This document shows, in pieces, positions 19,853 through 29,140 of a DNA stretch of 64,000 nucleotides. The stretch is from Mesorhizobium tianshanense. GTDB taxonomy: Bacteria > Pseudomonadota > Alphaproteobacteria > Rhizobiales > Rhizobiaceae. Where the stretch lies: assembly GCF_007830515.1 (NCBI RefSeq), contig NZ_VLKT01000009.1, positions 1 through 64,000 on the forward strand, in the 5' to 3' direction. How positions within the stretch are numbered: position 1 is the first letter of the stretch; each line of letters opens with the position of its first letter. The notes under the pieces were generated by a model. It was not told the origin of the DNA, did not search any database, and saw nothing but the letters and a program-made list of their open reading frames with translations. The translations under genes and the position numbers were made by a program.

Positions 19853-21265
19853 ATGAACAGCCTCATCGGCCAATTCGACATTTCCGACGATCGCATCAAG
19901 CAGATCGTCGCCGAGACCATCAACGGCGCCGACGATGGCGAGTTGTTCCTCGAATACAGCGAGAGCGAAGCGCTGATGTTCGACAATGGCCGGCTGAAAA
20001 CCGCCAATTTCAACACCGACCAGGGTTTTGGGCTACGCGCCGTCGCCGGCGAAGCCAGCGGCTACGCGCATTCCAGCGATCTTTCCGAAGCATCGCTGCT
20101 GCGCGCGGCCGACGCCGTATCAACGGTCAAGGGCGGCTATTCCGGCACGCTCGCCGCGGCGCCCGCCCGCACCAATCGTCATCTCTATGGCGACGAGAAC
20201 CCGATCCCTTCGCCCTCCTTCGAGGCCAAGGCCAAGCTCCTCCAGGAGATCGACGCCTGGCTGCGAGCCGAGGATCCGCGCGTGCGGCAGGTAACGGCGT
20301 CCCTCGCCGCCTCCTGGCAGCATGTCGAGATCGTGCGTGCCGACGGCCAGATGGTGCGCGACATTCGCCCGCTGGTCAGGATCAACGTGTCGGTGGTGGT
20401 CGGCAATGGCGACCGCCAGGAAAGCGGCTCCTACGGCATGGGCGGACGCAAGGGGTTTGGCGAATTCCTGGTCGAGGAGAGCTGGAAGCACGCGGCCAAG
20501 GAGGCGCTGCGGCAGGCGCTGGTCAACCTCGAAGCCATTCCGGCGCCCGCCGGCACCTTCGACATCGTGCTCTCCAGCGGTTGGCCGGGCGTGATGCTGC
20601 ACGAGGCCGTCGGCCACGGGCTGGAAGGCGACTTCAACCGCAAGAAGACATCGGCATTCGCCGGGCTGTTGGGCCAGCAAGTGGCCGCGAAAGGCGTCAC
20701 CGTCGTCGACGATGGCACGATGGCCGAGCGGCGCGGCTCGCTGACCGTCGATGACGAAGGCACGCCGTCTGCCCACAACGTGCTGATCGACGACGGCAAG
20801 CTTGTCGGCTACATGCAGGACCGCCAGAATGCCCGGCTTATGGGCATGAAAGCCACCGGCAACGGACGGCGCCAAGGTTACGCGCACCAGCCGATGCCGC
20901 GCATGACCAACACCTACATGACATCAGGCGACATGGAGCCGGAAGAGATCATCGCCTCGGTCAAGAACGGCATCTATGCCGTCTCCTTCGGCGGTGGCCA
21001 GGTCGACATCACGTCGGGAAAATTCGTGTTCGGCTGCACCGAGGCCTACATGATCGAGAACGGCAAGGTGACGCAGCCGATCAAGGGCGCCATGCTGATC
21101 GGCAACGGGCCGGACGCCATGCACCGGGTTGCGATGGTCGGCAACGACATGAAGCTCGACACCGGCATCGGCATGTGCGGCAAGGCCGGACAGGGCGTGC
21201 CAGTTGGCGTCGGCCAGCCGCATCTCAGGATGAACCAGATGACGGTCGGCGGCACGCGGGTTTGA
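19853..21265 (+). CDS. tldD: TldD family metalloprotease
   Basis: A 470-residue protein of the TldD/PmbA family. The zinc site HEAVGHGLEGD (HExxxH) is intact near residue 254, with a Cys ligand in the C-terminal third (FVFGCTEAYMIENGKVTQPI). TldD with TldE/PmbA cleaves unfolded or modified peptides, for example microcin B17 leader and CcdA; no tldE partner is in this window. It follows the IalB gene by 142 bases. Confidence 0.95.
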   Translation: MNSLIGQFDISDDRIKQIVAETINGADDGELFLEYSESEALMFDNGRLKTANFNTDQGFGLRAVAGEASGYAHSSDLSEASLLRAADAVSTVKGGYSGTLAAAPARTNRHLYGDENPIPSPSFEAKAKLLQEIDAWLRAEDPRVRQVTASLAASWQHVEIVRADGQMVRDIRPLVRINVSVVVGNGDRQESGSYGMGGRKGFGEFLVEESWKHAAKEALRQALVNLEAIPAPAGTFDIVLSSGWPGVMLHEAVGHGLEGDFNRKKTSAFAGLLGQQVAAKGVTVVDDGTMAERRGSLTVDDEGTPSAHNVLIDDGKLVGYMQDRQNARLMGMKATGNGRRQGYAHQPMPRMTNTYMTSGDMEPEEIIASVKNGIYAVSFGGGQVDITSGKFVFGCTEAYMIENGKVTQPIKGAMLIGNGPDAMHRVAMVGNDMKLDTGIGMCGKAGQGVPVGVGQPHLRMNQMTVGGTRV

Positions 21266-21354
21266 TGGAAGCTGACAACCTCGCTTCGTAGTCTTGAATT
21301 CGGCGCGGTCTCCATCTATCTTACGTTTGTCTTACATCAAGAGGGCAAGCAGTG

Positions 21355-21630
21355 ATGGCTGGCGCGGAAAAACTCATAACCACCGTCTCGACCAAGGGAC
21401 AGGTCATCCTGCCTAGCGCGATCCGCAAACGCAGGGAATGGGACGCAGGCACGCGCCTTCTGGTCGAGGATACCCCGGAAGGCGTGCTGCTGAAGTCAGC
21501 GCCGGTCTTCGCCGAGACACGGCCAGAAGACGTGTTTGGGTCCCTGCCTCATAAGGGCAGGCCGAAGACGCTGGAAGAAATGGATGCCGGTGTGCTCGCC
21601 GAAGCGCGGCGGCGCCATGCTCGCGATTGA
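21355..21630 (+). CDS. vapB: AbrB/SpoVT-type antitoxin (VapB)
   Basis: A 91-residue antitoxin with a swapped-hairpin AbrB DNA-binding domain (TTVSTKGQVILPSAIRKRREW, residues ~9-29) and a C-terminal arm rich in charged residues that would bind the toxin. GAGGG precedes the ATG by about 9 bases. Its end overlaps vapC by 14 bases, as usual for vapBC, so the toxin is translationally coupled. As family knowledge, the complex autorepresses its operon; I see no clear operator. Confidence 0.9.
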   Translation: MAGAEKLITTVSTKGQVILPSAIRKRREWDAGTRLLVEDTPEGVLLKSAPVFAETRPEDVFGSLPHKGRPKTLEEMDAGVLAEARRRHARD

Positions 21631-22006
21631 TACCAACCTGATCGTCCGCTACCTGACGGGCGATCACCCGACGCAGTCTTCCCGCGCCCGGGCGCTGATC
21701 GACAGCCAGCTAGTCTTTGTCGCCGTCACGGTGATCCTGGAAGTCGAGTGGGTGTTGCGCAGCACCTATGGTTTTGCGCCGCTCGAAATCGCTCGAACGC
21801 TACGGGCGTTTAGTGGACTCCCCACGGTGGAGGTAGAGGACGGAGCGGTCGTGTCGTCCGCGCTCGACCTCTCCGAAAGGGGATTGGATTTCGCTGACGC
21901 ACTGCATCTGAGCAAGTCCGCTCACTGCACTGGCTTCGCGACTTTTGACCGCAAGTTCATCAAGGCCGCAAAGGCGGCCGGATATGACGGCGTGCAAGAA
22001 GCGTAG
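21617..22006 (+). CDS. vapC: PIN-domain ribonuclease toxin (VapC)
   Basis: A 129-residue PIN nuclease. The acidic metal-binding residues are present: D5 (AIDTNLIVRYL), E42/E44 (LEVEWVL), D94 (DFADALHL) and D111 (FATFDRKF), so it should be active. VapC toxins cleave tRNA or rRNA. The start at 21617 lies within the end of vapB; the longer frame is antitoxin DNA in another register. It converges with a lone DUF2384 gene 48 bases away. Confidence 0.92.
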   Translation: MLAIDTNLIVRYLTGDHPTQSSRARALIDSQLVFVAVTVILEVEWVLRSTYGFAPLEIARTLRAFSGLPTVEVEDGAVVSSALDLSERGLDFADALHLSKSAHCTGFATFDRKFIKAAKAAGYDGVQEA

Positions 22007-22054
22007 CGGACTCCCGGCCAACCACCCATGCTGTCCCGGTGCGGCACGAAGTTG

Positions 22055-22426
22055 TCAGGCATAGATACCGGCGCGGACGGCTTCCAGATAGGCAAACACC
22101 TTGTCCGTCTTGCCCTCGCGTACGAGATCGTAGGCGGTCTCTCCTGCCCAGCCGGGGATCGGCTGATGCTTGAACCAGATCGCCGCACGTTGCTCGCTAT
22201 CCGCCATTTCCCCCGCCATCGTCAGAATGCGGACGATGGGGCTAAGCGCCGCGTCGACCTTGCGCGCGCCAGCCTTAGCGGCAAGCGTGCTGCGCGGGAC
22301 ACCGATCAGGCCAGCCAGTTCGGACAGGTTGACGCCGAGCAGTTCGGCAACCCGCCTCGCCGAGAGGAATGACGACTGTTCCTCGACGAAGCACAACGCT
22401 GGAATTTCGAAGGCTCCAGAGTTCAT
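22055..22426 (-). CDS. Orphan DUF2384 (MbcA/ParS/Xre) antitoxin-like protein
   Basis: A 123-residue protein. The N-terminal half has an Xre-like helical domain (LSARRVAELLGVNLSELAGLIG, split here as two helices). The C-terminal half is the DUF2384 toxin-binding region (FKHQPIPGWAGETAYDLVREG). Such proteins are normally followed by a RES-domain toxin, but here only 48 bases separate its stop from the convergent vapC. It is therefore a solitary antitoxin, perhaps a remnant or an anti-addiction factor. A paired Xre/RES system exists at 50.3-51.2 kb. Confidence 0.8.
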   Translation of the reverse strand: MNSGAFEIPALCFVEEQSSFLSARRVAELLGVNLSELAGLIGVPRSTLAAKAGARKVDAALSPIVRILTMAGEMADSEQRAAIWFKHQPIPGWAGETAYDLVREGKTDKVFAYLEAVRAGIYA

Positions 22427-22515
22427 GACAACCTCTGAAAAAAGCGTCTGATGAACCTCTACTCATTTCACAGACGGTTCAAGCTTCACTATTGTCAATC
22501 CAGGTTTCTCCTTCC

Positions 22516-23757
22516 CTATCGCCTTCGCCTCGGCTTCTCCAGCAGCGCGACGGCCTCGACATGCGGCGACCACAGGAACTGGTCGATCGGGGTAATGCTT
22601 TTCAGGGCATAGCCGCCATCGATGAGAATGCGCAGATCCCTGGCCAGTGTCACCGGATTGCAGGATACCGCCGCAACCACCGGCACGTCGGAACGGGCGA
22701 TCTGCTTCGACTGGTCCTCGGCGCCGGCGCGAGGTGGATCGAACACGACGCCGTCGAAGGTATTCAACTCCTTGGAGGTAAGCGGCCGCCGGAACAAGTC
22801 GCGCCGTTCGCTGGTCACCCGCTTCAATCCGATGGCGAAACGGAATGCCCGGTCGAGCGCCGAAAGCGCTGCCGCGTCGCCCTCCACCGCATGGACTTCC
22901 GACTTCGCGGCTAGGCGTAGCGCAAAGCTGCCGCAGCCGGCGAAGAGATCGGCGACCTTTTTGGCGCGTGCGAGGTGCCGGCCGACGATGTCCGCCATCG
23001 CCTGCTCGGCGGCCTCGGTCGCCTGAAGGAAGGCGCCCGGCGGGACCGCGACAGCGATGCCGCCGAACATGACAACGGGCTTTTTGGGCTCGATGATGAT
23101 CTCGCCGTCGACCGAAAGCCTGGCCAATCCCTCGGCGATGAGGAAGTTGGAGGCGATGCGGCGCTGGTGCTCGCCAAGCTTGCCGGAATCGTGAACCGCG
23201 ACATCGAGGCCGGAACCGGTCATCGTGACCGTCATGCGAAACGATTTGGTCGATGCGCAAACCAGTTCGGCGAGTGCTTTCAGACGGTCGAGCTTTGCGA
23301 CGATCCCCGGCAGCGAGATCGGGCATTCCTGGATGGAAATGATTTCGGAGGACAGCGCGCGAACAAAGCCGAGCCGCATGCCGGCCTCGCTCCGTCGGGC
23401 GGTGAATACGACACGGCGACGCGTCTGCGGCGCGCACGGCACCAGCGCGTCGACGTCGCAGACAATGCCCTTGCTGTTCAGCGCATGCGCAACCTTATCA
23501 CGCTTCCAGTGCCGGTAAGCTTCAGCCTCCAGATGCTGGACGGCGCAGCCGCCGCATTCGGTGAAATGCCGACAGGCGGGATCGATGCGAAGCGGCGACG
23601 CGTCCAGCACCGACATCAGCGTGGCGCGGTCCTTTTCGCGCGCGGCGGTGACGGTTTCATCGGGCAGCGTGAACGGAATGAAAACCTCGCCGGTTTCGGT
23701 TTCGGCAACACCGTCGCCCTGGGAGCCAAGTCTCGTGATCGTAAAGCGCGCGCTCAT
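22516..23757 (-). CDS. TrmA/RumA-type 23S rRNA (uracil-5-)-methyltransferase
   Basis: A 413-residue SAM-dependent enzyme. An N-terminal TRAM-like domain (FTITRLGSQGDGVAE) is followed by the Fe-S cysteine cluster CRHFTECGGCAVQ (about residues 64-76) plus a later Cys. The SAM motif is DLFAGCGSFALRLA and the catalytic Cys lies in VAAVSCNPVTLARDL. It most likely makes m5U in 23S rRNA (RlmD- or RlmC-like); which uridine is not decidable here. The start at 23757 overlaps the tlyA stop by four bases. Confidence 0.9.
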   Translation of the reverse strand: MSARFTITRLGSQGDGVAETETGEVFIPFTLPDETVTAAREKDRATLMSVLDASPLRIDPACRHFTECGGCAVQHLEAEAYRHWKRDKVAHALNSKGIVCDVDALVPCAPQTRRRVVFTARRSEAGMRLGFVRALSSEIISIQECPISLPGIVAKLDRLKALAELVCASTKSFRMTVTMTGSGLDVAVHDSGKLGEHQRRIASNFLIAEGLARLSVDGEIIIEPKKPVVMFGGIAVAVPPGAFLQATEAAEQAMADIVGRHLARAKKVADLFAGCGSFALRLAAKSEVHAVEGDAAALSALDRAFRFAIGLKRVTSERRDLFRRPLTSKELNTFDGVVFDPPRAGAEDQSKQIARSDVPVVAAVSCNPVTLARDLRILIDGGYALKSITPIDQFLWSPHVEAVALLEKPRRRR

Positions 23758-24533
23758 CGGCTCCCGATCCCCCTGTTCTTGACCCCGGCGAGCAGGAACT
23801 CGCGGTTGCCGTCGCCGCCCTCGATCGGGGACAGATGCAGCCCCAGTGAGCGCCAGCCGGGGACGCCGTCGAGCCAATCCTGCAGCAGGCCGGCGACCCG
23901 CGCGGCGTCGTAGGGGTCTTTCAGCAGGCCGCCCTTGCCGATCGCCTCGCGGCCGGCCTCGAATTGCGGCTTGACCAGAAAGACAGCCCTGGCGCCATCC
24001 TTGGCGATGGCGAGCGCCGGCGGCAGCGCCAGTTTCAACGAGATGAAGCTGACATCGCAGACGATGAAATCCGGAATGCGACCGGCAAGATCGGCGGCCG
24101 AAAGATCGCGGGCGTTCAATCCCTCGATGTCAGTCACGCGAGGATCGCCAGCGATATCCGGATGCATCTGACCATGCCCGACATCGATCGCCGTGACATG
24201 CGCCGCGCCGCGTTCGAGCAGCACCTGGGTGAAACCGCCGGTCGAGGCGCCGATGTCGAGCGCTTCGCAGCCGGCGGGATCGAGACCGAAATGGTCGAGC
24301 CCGGCGATCAGCTTCAGCGCAGCGCGCGACACGTAACCCTGCGCCGGATCATCGACGGCAATGAGGCAATCAGCCAAGACGGTCTGGCCAGGCTTGCGGG
24401 CGACGGCGCCGTCCACCGTGACGGTACCACGCTCGACTGCATCGCGGGCGCGCGAGCGGCTGGGAAACAGACCGCGCTGGACGAGCAGTTCGTCGAGCCG
24501 CTGGCGTGCGCTGGCTGGCAGAGGGGAATTCAT
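23754..24533 (-). CDS. tlyA: TlyA family rRNA 2'-O-methyltransferase
   Basis: A 259-residue protein: an S4 RNA-binding domain (residues ~10-70, RLDELLVQRGLFPSRSRARD) and an FtsJ-like methyltransferase domain with SAM motif DIGASTGGFTQVLLERGA (~93-110) and the catalytic K-D-K-E set (KPQFE). TlyA 2'-O-methylates 16S and 23S rRNA; the hemolysin label is historical. It overlaps the RumA-type gene, and dxs is the next gene upstream on this strand apart from two inserted small genes. Confidence 0.92.
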   Translation of the reverse strand: MNSPLPASARQRLDELLVQRGLFPSRSRARDAVERGTVTVDGAVARKPGQTVLADCLIAVDDPAQGYVSRAALKLIAGLDHFGLDPAGCEALDIGASTGGFTQVLLERGAAHVTAIDVGHGQMHPDIAGDPRVTDIEGLNARDLSAADLAGRIPDFIVCDVSFISLKLALPPALAIAKDGARAVFLVKPQFEAGREAIGKGGLLKDPYDAARVAGLLQDWLDGVPGWRSLGLHLSPIEGGDGNREFLLAGVKNRGIGSR

Positions 24534-24708
24534 CGGCCTTCATGGCGAAAGCCTGTCACGAAGGCAAGGACATTGGGGAAGACAACGAACATCTTCGGAA
24601 AGCGGCGAACGCATCAGGTCGCCCCACGATCAGTTGAATATCGTACCAGGTCCGGCACAATGCCAGGATGATATGCCGTTTTGCCGCCTGAACGCGAAGG
24701 AGGACGGG

Positions 24709-25110
24709 ATGCTGACCGGAACCTGCCATTGCGGCGCCGCCCACTGGACGTTGGAGGGCGATCCCGGCTCGATAACAGCCTGCAATTGCACGCTTTGCCG
24801 CCGCTATGGCGCGCTCTGGGCTTACGATTATCTTGATGAACGCATCCACCTTGCGGGACCGACAAATTCTTATACGCGCGCTGGAGAGCATGCCCCGTCG
24901 CTCGAGATTCTGTTCTGTCCGACATGTGGCTGCGTCCTGGCCTGGCGTGGTTTGCGCTCCAGTAGCGCCGGTCGCACGCGAATCGCCGTCAATGTGAGGC
25001 TTGCGCCGCCCGACGCCGTCGCCGACCTCCCAATCGACCATTTCGACGGCCTCCATAAATTCGAGGATCTGCCGGGCGATGGCCGCTGCGTGCGCGATAT
25101 GTGGTTCTAG
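24709..25110 (+). CDS. GFA/CENP-V domain protein
   Basis: A 133-residue zinc protein of the glutathione-dependent formaldehyde-activating family fold. Metal-binding cysteines are clear: C6 and C8 (GTCHCGA), C25, C27, C30 (CNCTLC) and C70, C73, C75 (CPTCGC). True Gfa enzymes are longer; short members are often of unknown activity. AAGGAGG lies 6 bases before the ATG. It points against the surrounding tlyA/dxs genes, so it is probably an insertion into that operon. Confidence 0.85.
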   Translation: MLTGTCHCGAAHWTLEGDPGSITACNCTLCRRYGALWAYDYLDERIHLAGPTNSYTRAGEHAPSLEILFCPTCGCVLAWRGLRSSSAGRTRIAVNVRLAPPDAVADLPIDHFDGLHKFEDLPGDGRCVRDMWF

Positions 25111-25113
25111 CTC

Positions 25114-25377
25114 CTAATTTAGAACATCGTCCGCGACCGCCGGCATCAGATCGTCGTTGCCGGAGGCTTCCTTGCGAGGATGCAGCGCCGGCGCGGCCTC
25201 CGGCGAAACGACCAGCTGCGGCATCTGTCCATAGGAAAAACCGCCGCGGATCTCGCCGATCTTGCCGGCGACGATGTCCATCACCGCTTTTTCGAGGTTC
25301 CTATCATAGGGCGTTTCGGCCGAGGCCGGCATGGCAACGACGGCCAAAAGCGCCACGCCGCACAGAAGCGTTTTCAT
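25114..25377 (-). CDS. Small secreted protein of unknown function
   Basis: An 87-residue protein with a clear signal peptide (MKTLLCGVALLAVVAMPASA, cleavage after residue 20). The mature 67 residues include DIVAGKIGEIRGGFSYGQ and an acidic tail, without cysteines. AGGGAG lies 9-14 bases before the ATG. Its stop is 3 bases from the stop of the convergent GFA gene. I do not recognise a family. Confidence 0.7.
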   Translation of the reverse strand: MKTLLCGVALLAVVAMPASAETPYDRNLEKAVMDIVAGKIGEIRGGFSYGQMPQLVVSPEAAPALHPRKEASGNDDLMPAVADDVLN

Positions 25378-25525
25378 TGGTTCGGTCTCCCTGCCTGATC
25401 AAATCCTAGCAGAGTGCAGTTGAAAAACGGCCAAGAGACACGGTAAGCAAAACGCCAAATGGCAGCGTAAACAGTCAGTTACGACCGCCCGCCGGCAAAC
25501 TGATTCAAGCCGTTGAGATTTTGAT

Positions 25526-27466
25526 TCAGGCGCTTTGAGCGCTGGCGGCGTGTCCCAGCGCCACAAAGACGGTGCGCACGATGCCGGCGGCATCCAGCCC
25601 GGCATCGGCATACATCTTTTCGGGCTTGGCGTGATCGACGAAGGTGTCGGGCAACACCAGCGGGCGTACCTTCAGGCCGCTTTCCAGCAGCCCTTCATGA
25701 GCCAGGAATTGCAGCACGTGGCTGGCGAAGCCGCCGACTGCGCCCTCTTCCACCGTCACCAGCACCTCGTGCGAACGCGCCAGCCGCCGGATCAGATCCT
25801 CATCGAGCGGCTTGGCGAAACGAGCATCGGCGACCGTGGTGGAAAGCCCTGCCGCGCCGAGCTCCTCGGCCGCAGCCAGGCAGTCCTGCAGCCGCGTGCC
25901 GAAGGACAGCAGCGCAACCTTGGTGCCCTCCCGGACGATACGGCCCTTGCCGATTTCGAGGACCGAACCACGCTCCGGCATGTCGACGCCGACGCCGTTG
26001 CCGCGCGGGTAGCGGAAGGCGATGGGACCGTCATCATAGCTTGCCGCCGTGCGCACCATGTGGCGCAGTTCCGCCTCGTCCGCAGCGGCCATGACGACGA
26101 AACCGGGCAGTGTCGCCAGAAAGGTCGTGTCGAAGGCGCCGCAATGGGTCGCCCCGTCGGCACCGACGAAGCCGGCGCGATCGATCGGAAAGCGCACCGG
26201 CAGGTTCTGGATCGCCACGTCGTGGACCACCTGATCGTAGGCGCGCTGCAGGAAGGTCGAATAGATCGCGGCGAAGGGTTTTAGGCCTTCGGCGGCGAGG
26301 CCGGCGGCGAAGGTTACCGCATGCTGCTCGGCGATGCCGACATCGAAGGTCCTCGACGGGAACACCTCGCCGAAGAGGTCGAGGCCGGTGCCGTTCGGCA
26401 TCGCGGCGGTGACGGCTACGATGCGATCGTCTTCCCGGGCCTCCTGGATCAGGCTTTCGGCAAAAACCTTCGTGTAGCTCGGCGCGTTGGCCGGCGCCTT
26501 GGCCTGCGCGCCGGTAATGACGTCGAACTTGTTGACGCCGTGATATTTGTCGGCAGCCGCCTCGGCCGGTCCATAGCCCTTGCCCTTCTGGGTCACGACG
26601 TGGATCAGCACCGGGCCGTCCGCATTGTCGCGGACGTTCTTCAGCACCGGGATCAGGTGTTCGAGATTGTGTCCGTCGATCGGGCCGATGTGATAAAAGC
26701 CAAGCTCCTCGAACAGCGTGCCGCCGGTGACGTAGCCGCGCGCATGCTCGACCGCCCGCGTGATCGCGCGATCAGCCCGCTCGCCGAGATAGGAGGTCAG
26801 CTTCTTGCCGAAATCACGCAAGCCCAAATAGGTCTTGCCCGAAGCCAGACGGGCCAGATAGGCGCTCATCGCGCCGGTTGGCGGAGCGATCGACATGTCG
26901 TTGTCGTTGAGGATGACGATCAGCCGAGCATCGAGGGCGCCGGCATTGTTCATCGCCTCAAAGGCCATGCCGGCCGACATGGCGCCGTCACCGATGACGG
27001 CAATGACATTGTTGCGGCCATCGGCGAGATCGCGCGCCATTGCCATGCCGAGGCCGGCGGAAATGGAGGTCGAGGAGTGGGCAGCGCCGAACGGATCGTA
27101 TTCGCTCTCGGCGCGGCGGGTGAAACCGGACAGGCCGCCCTCTTGCCGCAGCGTGCGGATGCGATCGCGGCGACCGGTCAGGATCTTGTGCGGATAGGCC
27201 TGGTGGCCGACGTCCCAGATCAGCCGGTCGTCCGGCGTGTTGAAGACATAGTGCAATGCGACCGTCAGTTCGACCACGCCGAGGCCGGCGCCGAGATGAC
27301 CGCCGGTGTGAGACACGGCGTCGATCAACTCGGCACGGAGCTCCGATGCCAGCTGCGGCAGCTCGCTTTCATCGAGCGTCCTGAGGTCGGCTGGGATACG
27401 GACCTTGTCGAGGAGCGGCGTTTGGAGCTTTGCGTTCACTGGTGGTAGGGCCTGCTTTTTATTCAT
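25526..27466 (-). CDS. dxs: 1-Deoxy-D-xylulose-5-phosphate synthase
   Basis: A 646-residue thiamine-diphosphate enzyme making DXP from pyruvate and glyceraldehyde-3-phosphate, first step of the MEP isoprenoid pathway. Seen: the catalytic His region [17 protein letters not shown] (about 51-67), the ThDP/Mg motif [18 protein letters not shown] (~158-175), and the pyrimidine domain with [15 protein letters not shown]. Length and domains are complete. xseB and the HDAC-like gene lie upstream on the same strand, as in other rhizobia, here separated by pirin and DUF2277 genes. Confidence 0.97.
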   Translation of the reverse strand: MNKKQALPPVNAKLQTPLLDKVRIPADLRTLDESELPQLASELRAELIDAVSHTGGHLGAGLGVVELTVALHYVFNTPDDRLIWDVGHQAYPHKILTGRRDRIRTLRQEGGLSGFTRRAESEYDPFGAAHSSTSISAGLGMAMARDLADGRNNVIAVIGDGAMSAGMAFEAMNNAGALDARLIVILNDNDMSIAPPTGAMSAYLARLASGKTYLGLRDFGKKLTSYLGERADRAITRAVEHARGYVTGGTLFEELGFYHIGPIDGHNLEHLIPVLKNVRDNADGPVLIHVVTQKGKGYGPAEAAADKYHGVNKFDVITGAQAKAPANAPSYTKVFAESLIQEAREDDRIVAVTAAMPNGTGLDLFGEVFPSRTFDVGIAEQHAVTFAAGLAAEGLKPFAAIYSTFLQRAYDQVVHDVAIQNLPVRFPIDRAGFVGADGATHCGAFDTTFLATLPGFVVMAAADEAELRHMVRTAASYDDGPIAFRYPRGNGVGVDMPERGSVLEIGKGRIVREGTKVALLSFGTRLQDCLAAAEELGAAGLSTTVADARFAKPLDEDLIRRLARSHEVLVTVEEGAVGGFASHVLQFLAHEGLLESGLKVRPLVLPDTFVDHAKPEKMYADAGLDAAGIVRTVFVALGHAASAQSA

Positions 27467-27539
27467 GTGCGAAATAGGCCGCTGGCCGGCGAATGTAAAT
27501 GCGTGTCAGTGACGCGGGGTAGATTCAAACTGTTAGAAC

Positions 27540-27570
27540 GTCCCTTGCGCGTCCAAAAGGACGCGCGGCG
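27540..27570. repeat. Palindromic repeat between pirin and dxs genes
   Basis: GCGCGTCC (27547-27554) pairs with GGACGCGC (27559-27566) around AAAA. The flanks, gaacgtcccttgcgcgtcc, match the second half of the repeat at 36085-36130 closely. It lies just after the pirin stop and may act as its terminator. Confidence 0.6.
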
Positions 27571-27577
27571 TTTCAAA

Positions 27578-28498
27578 CTAATTGTCCGGCAGCGGTATGA
27601 ACTCTTCTTCATCTCCAGGAACGATATCGAAGCGGCCTGTCTTCCATTCTTCTTTCGCCTGTTCGATGCGTTCCTTGGACGATGAGACGAAATTCCACCA
27701 GATGTAACGCTTGGAGCCGAGCGAGGCGCCGCCGAACAGCATGAAATGCGCGCCTCCCTCCGACGACACGACGATCTCGTCGCCGGGCCGGAACACCAGC
27801 AGCCGCTCCGCCGGAAAGCGGTCACTAGCGATCGAAACCTCGCCTTCCAACGTATAGATGGCGCGCTCCTCGGCATCGGCAGGGATTTTGACGCTGGTGC
27901 CGGGCGCCAGCCTGAGATCGGCGTAGAGCGTGTCGGAAGCGGCCATGACCGGAGACCGTAGCCCGGAAAACGCGCCGATGACGATGCGGCCGCTGACGCC
28001 TTGGGCGTCGATTTCGGGCAGACTTATCGCCGCCGTGTTCTCGAAAACCGGCGCGACCTCCTCCTTGCCGTCCGGCAGAGCCAGCCATGTCTGCAGGCCA
28101 GAGACCGACATCGGCGCGCCGCGCAGCTCTTCCGGCGTGCGCTCGGAATGGACGATGCCGCGGCCGGCGGTCATCAAATTCACGTCTCCGGGCTGGATCA
28201 CCATTTCGGTGCCGAGCGAATCGCGGTGCCGGATCTTGCCGTCAAACAGGTAAGTGACCGTCGACAGGCCGATATGCGGATGCGGACGGACGTCAAGCGC
28301 CTGGCCGGCCCGCAGAATCGCCGGCCCCATTCGGTCGAAGAAGATGAATGGACCGACCAGACGGCGCTTCGCGGTCGGCAGAGCGCGGCGAACCTGGAAG
28401 CCGTCGATGTCCTTGGCGTTGGGAATGACCATCAGTTCGATCTGGTCGCTGGCGAAAGCATCACCAGGCAGAGGGTCGTTTCCGGGGAAGAAGCTCAT
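27578..28498 (-). CDS. Pirin family protein
   Basis: A 306-residue bicupin. The N-terminal cupin metal residues lie in RPHPHIGLSTVTYLF and the matching H and E in GDVNLMTAGRGIVHSE. Bacterial pirins are reported as quercetin dioxygenases or enzyme regulators; the role here is unknown. The C-terminal domain contains FFGG-like FMLFGGASLGSKRYIWWNF. It overlaps no gene and is followed 9 bases upstream by the DUF2277 gene, likely one transcript. Confidence 0.93.
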   Translation of the reverse strand: MSFFPGNDPLPGDAFASDQIELMVIPNAKDIDGFQVRRALPTAKRRLVGPFIFFDRMGPAILRAGQALDVRPHPHIGLSTVTYLFDGKIRHRDSLGTEMVIQPGDVNLMTAGRGIVHSERTPEELRGAPMSVSGLQTWLALPDGKEEVAPVFENTAAISLPEIDAQGVSGRIVIGAFSGLRSPVMAASDTLYADLRLAPGTSVKIPADAEERAIYTLEGEVSIASDRFPAERLLVFRPGDEIVVSSEGGAHFMLFGGASLGSKRYIWWNFVSSSKERIEQAKEEWKTGRFDIVPGDEEEFIPLPDN

Positions 28499-28507
28499 GC
28501 GCGCTCC

Positions 28508-28774
28508 TCAGGCGAAGCGGAGTGCAGATCTGGCTTTCGCCTTGGCCGCCACCTCTTCGCGATTGCGCGGATGCTGGGTCGTCTCGAGGCTGTCGAGCAA
28601 ATCGCGTGCCGATGCGGCTATGGCCTCGACGGCGTGGTCGAACGCATGCTGGTTCTGTTTCGACGGCCGCGTCGTTCCGCTCAGCTTGCGGACAAACTGA
28701 AGTGCGGCATCGCGGACCTCGTCATTGGTTGCCGGCGGATCGAAATTGAACAGGGTCTTGATGTTTCTGCACAT
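28508..28774 (-). CDS. DUF2277 family protein
   Basis: An 88-residue protein starting MCRNIKTLFNFDPPAT, the conserved opening of DUF2277. The ATG at 28774 is preferred because that motif is always N-terminal; a longer frame adds 12 residues. The family often lies next to dioxygenases or DNA-repair genes and has no known function. It is 9 bases upstream of the pirin gene on the same strand. Predicted soluble and helical. Confidence 0.88.
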   Translation of the reverse strand: MCRNIKTLFNFDPPATNDEVRDAALQFVRKLSGTTRPSKQNQHAFDHAVEAIAASARDLLDSLETTQHPRNREEVAAKAKARSALRFA

Positions 28775-28885
28775 CGTTCGCAATCTCCTCTCGTCCTGGA
28801 GCCGTTTCAATCGGGATGAGTTTTATCCTCAATCATGATCATGTCCAAAAGCCGGTGAGGCGCGACCGTCATCCGGGGCCTTGCC

Positions 28886-29137
28886 TCAGTCCGCATCCAG
28901 CGGCTCTGTGCCCACCGGCTTGCCGTCGCGCGAAAGCCTGATCTTCTCGACCTTGTCCTCGGCCGCCTTGAGCAGCCGATCGCAATGCACCTTCAGCGCC
29001 TCGCCGCGCTCGTAGATGCGGATGGACTGGTCGAGCGGCACGTCGCCGCGCTCCAGATCATCGACGATTTTCTCCAGCGCGTCGAGCGCCTGCTCGAAGC
29101 TCATCGCCTTGACGTCTTCATTGATCTCACCAGCCAT
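28886..29137 (-). CDS. xseB: Exodeoxyribonuclease VII small subunit
   Basis: An 83-residue helical hairpin protein with the family pattern [20 protein letters not shown] and [18 protein letters not shown]. It binds the XseA catalytic subunit to form the enzyme that degrades single-stranded DNA; xseA is not in this window. The start lies 3 bases after the HDAC-like gene stop, so the two are coupled. dxs lies downstream past two extra genes. Confidence 0.95.
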   Translation of the reverse strand: MAGEINEDVKAMSFEQALDALEKIVDDLERGDVPLDQSIRIYERGEALKVHCDRLLKAAEDKVEKIRLSRDGKPVGTEPLDAD

Positions 29138-29140
29138 CGT

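Noticed and set aside
22463..23437. Minus-strand frame of 324 codons overlapping the RumA-type gene
   Set aside because: Out-of-frame shadow; Arg/Gly-rich with no motifs.
26321..27448. Plus-strand frame of 375 codons
   Set aside because: Antisense to dxs, no ribosome site or family resemblance.
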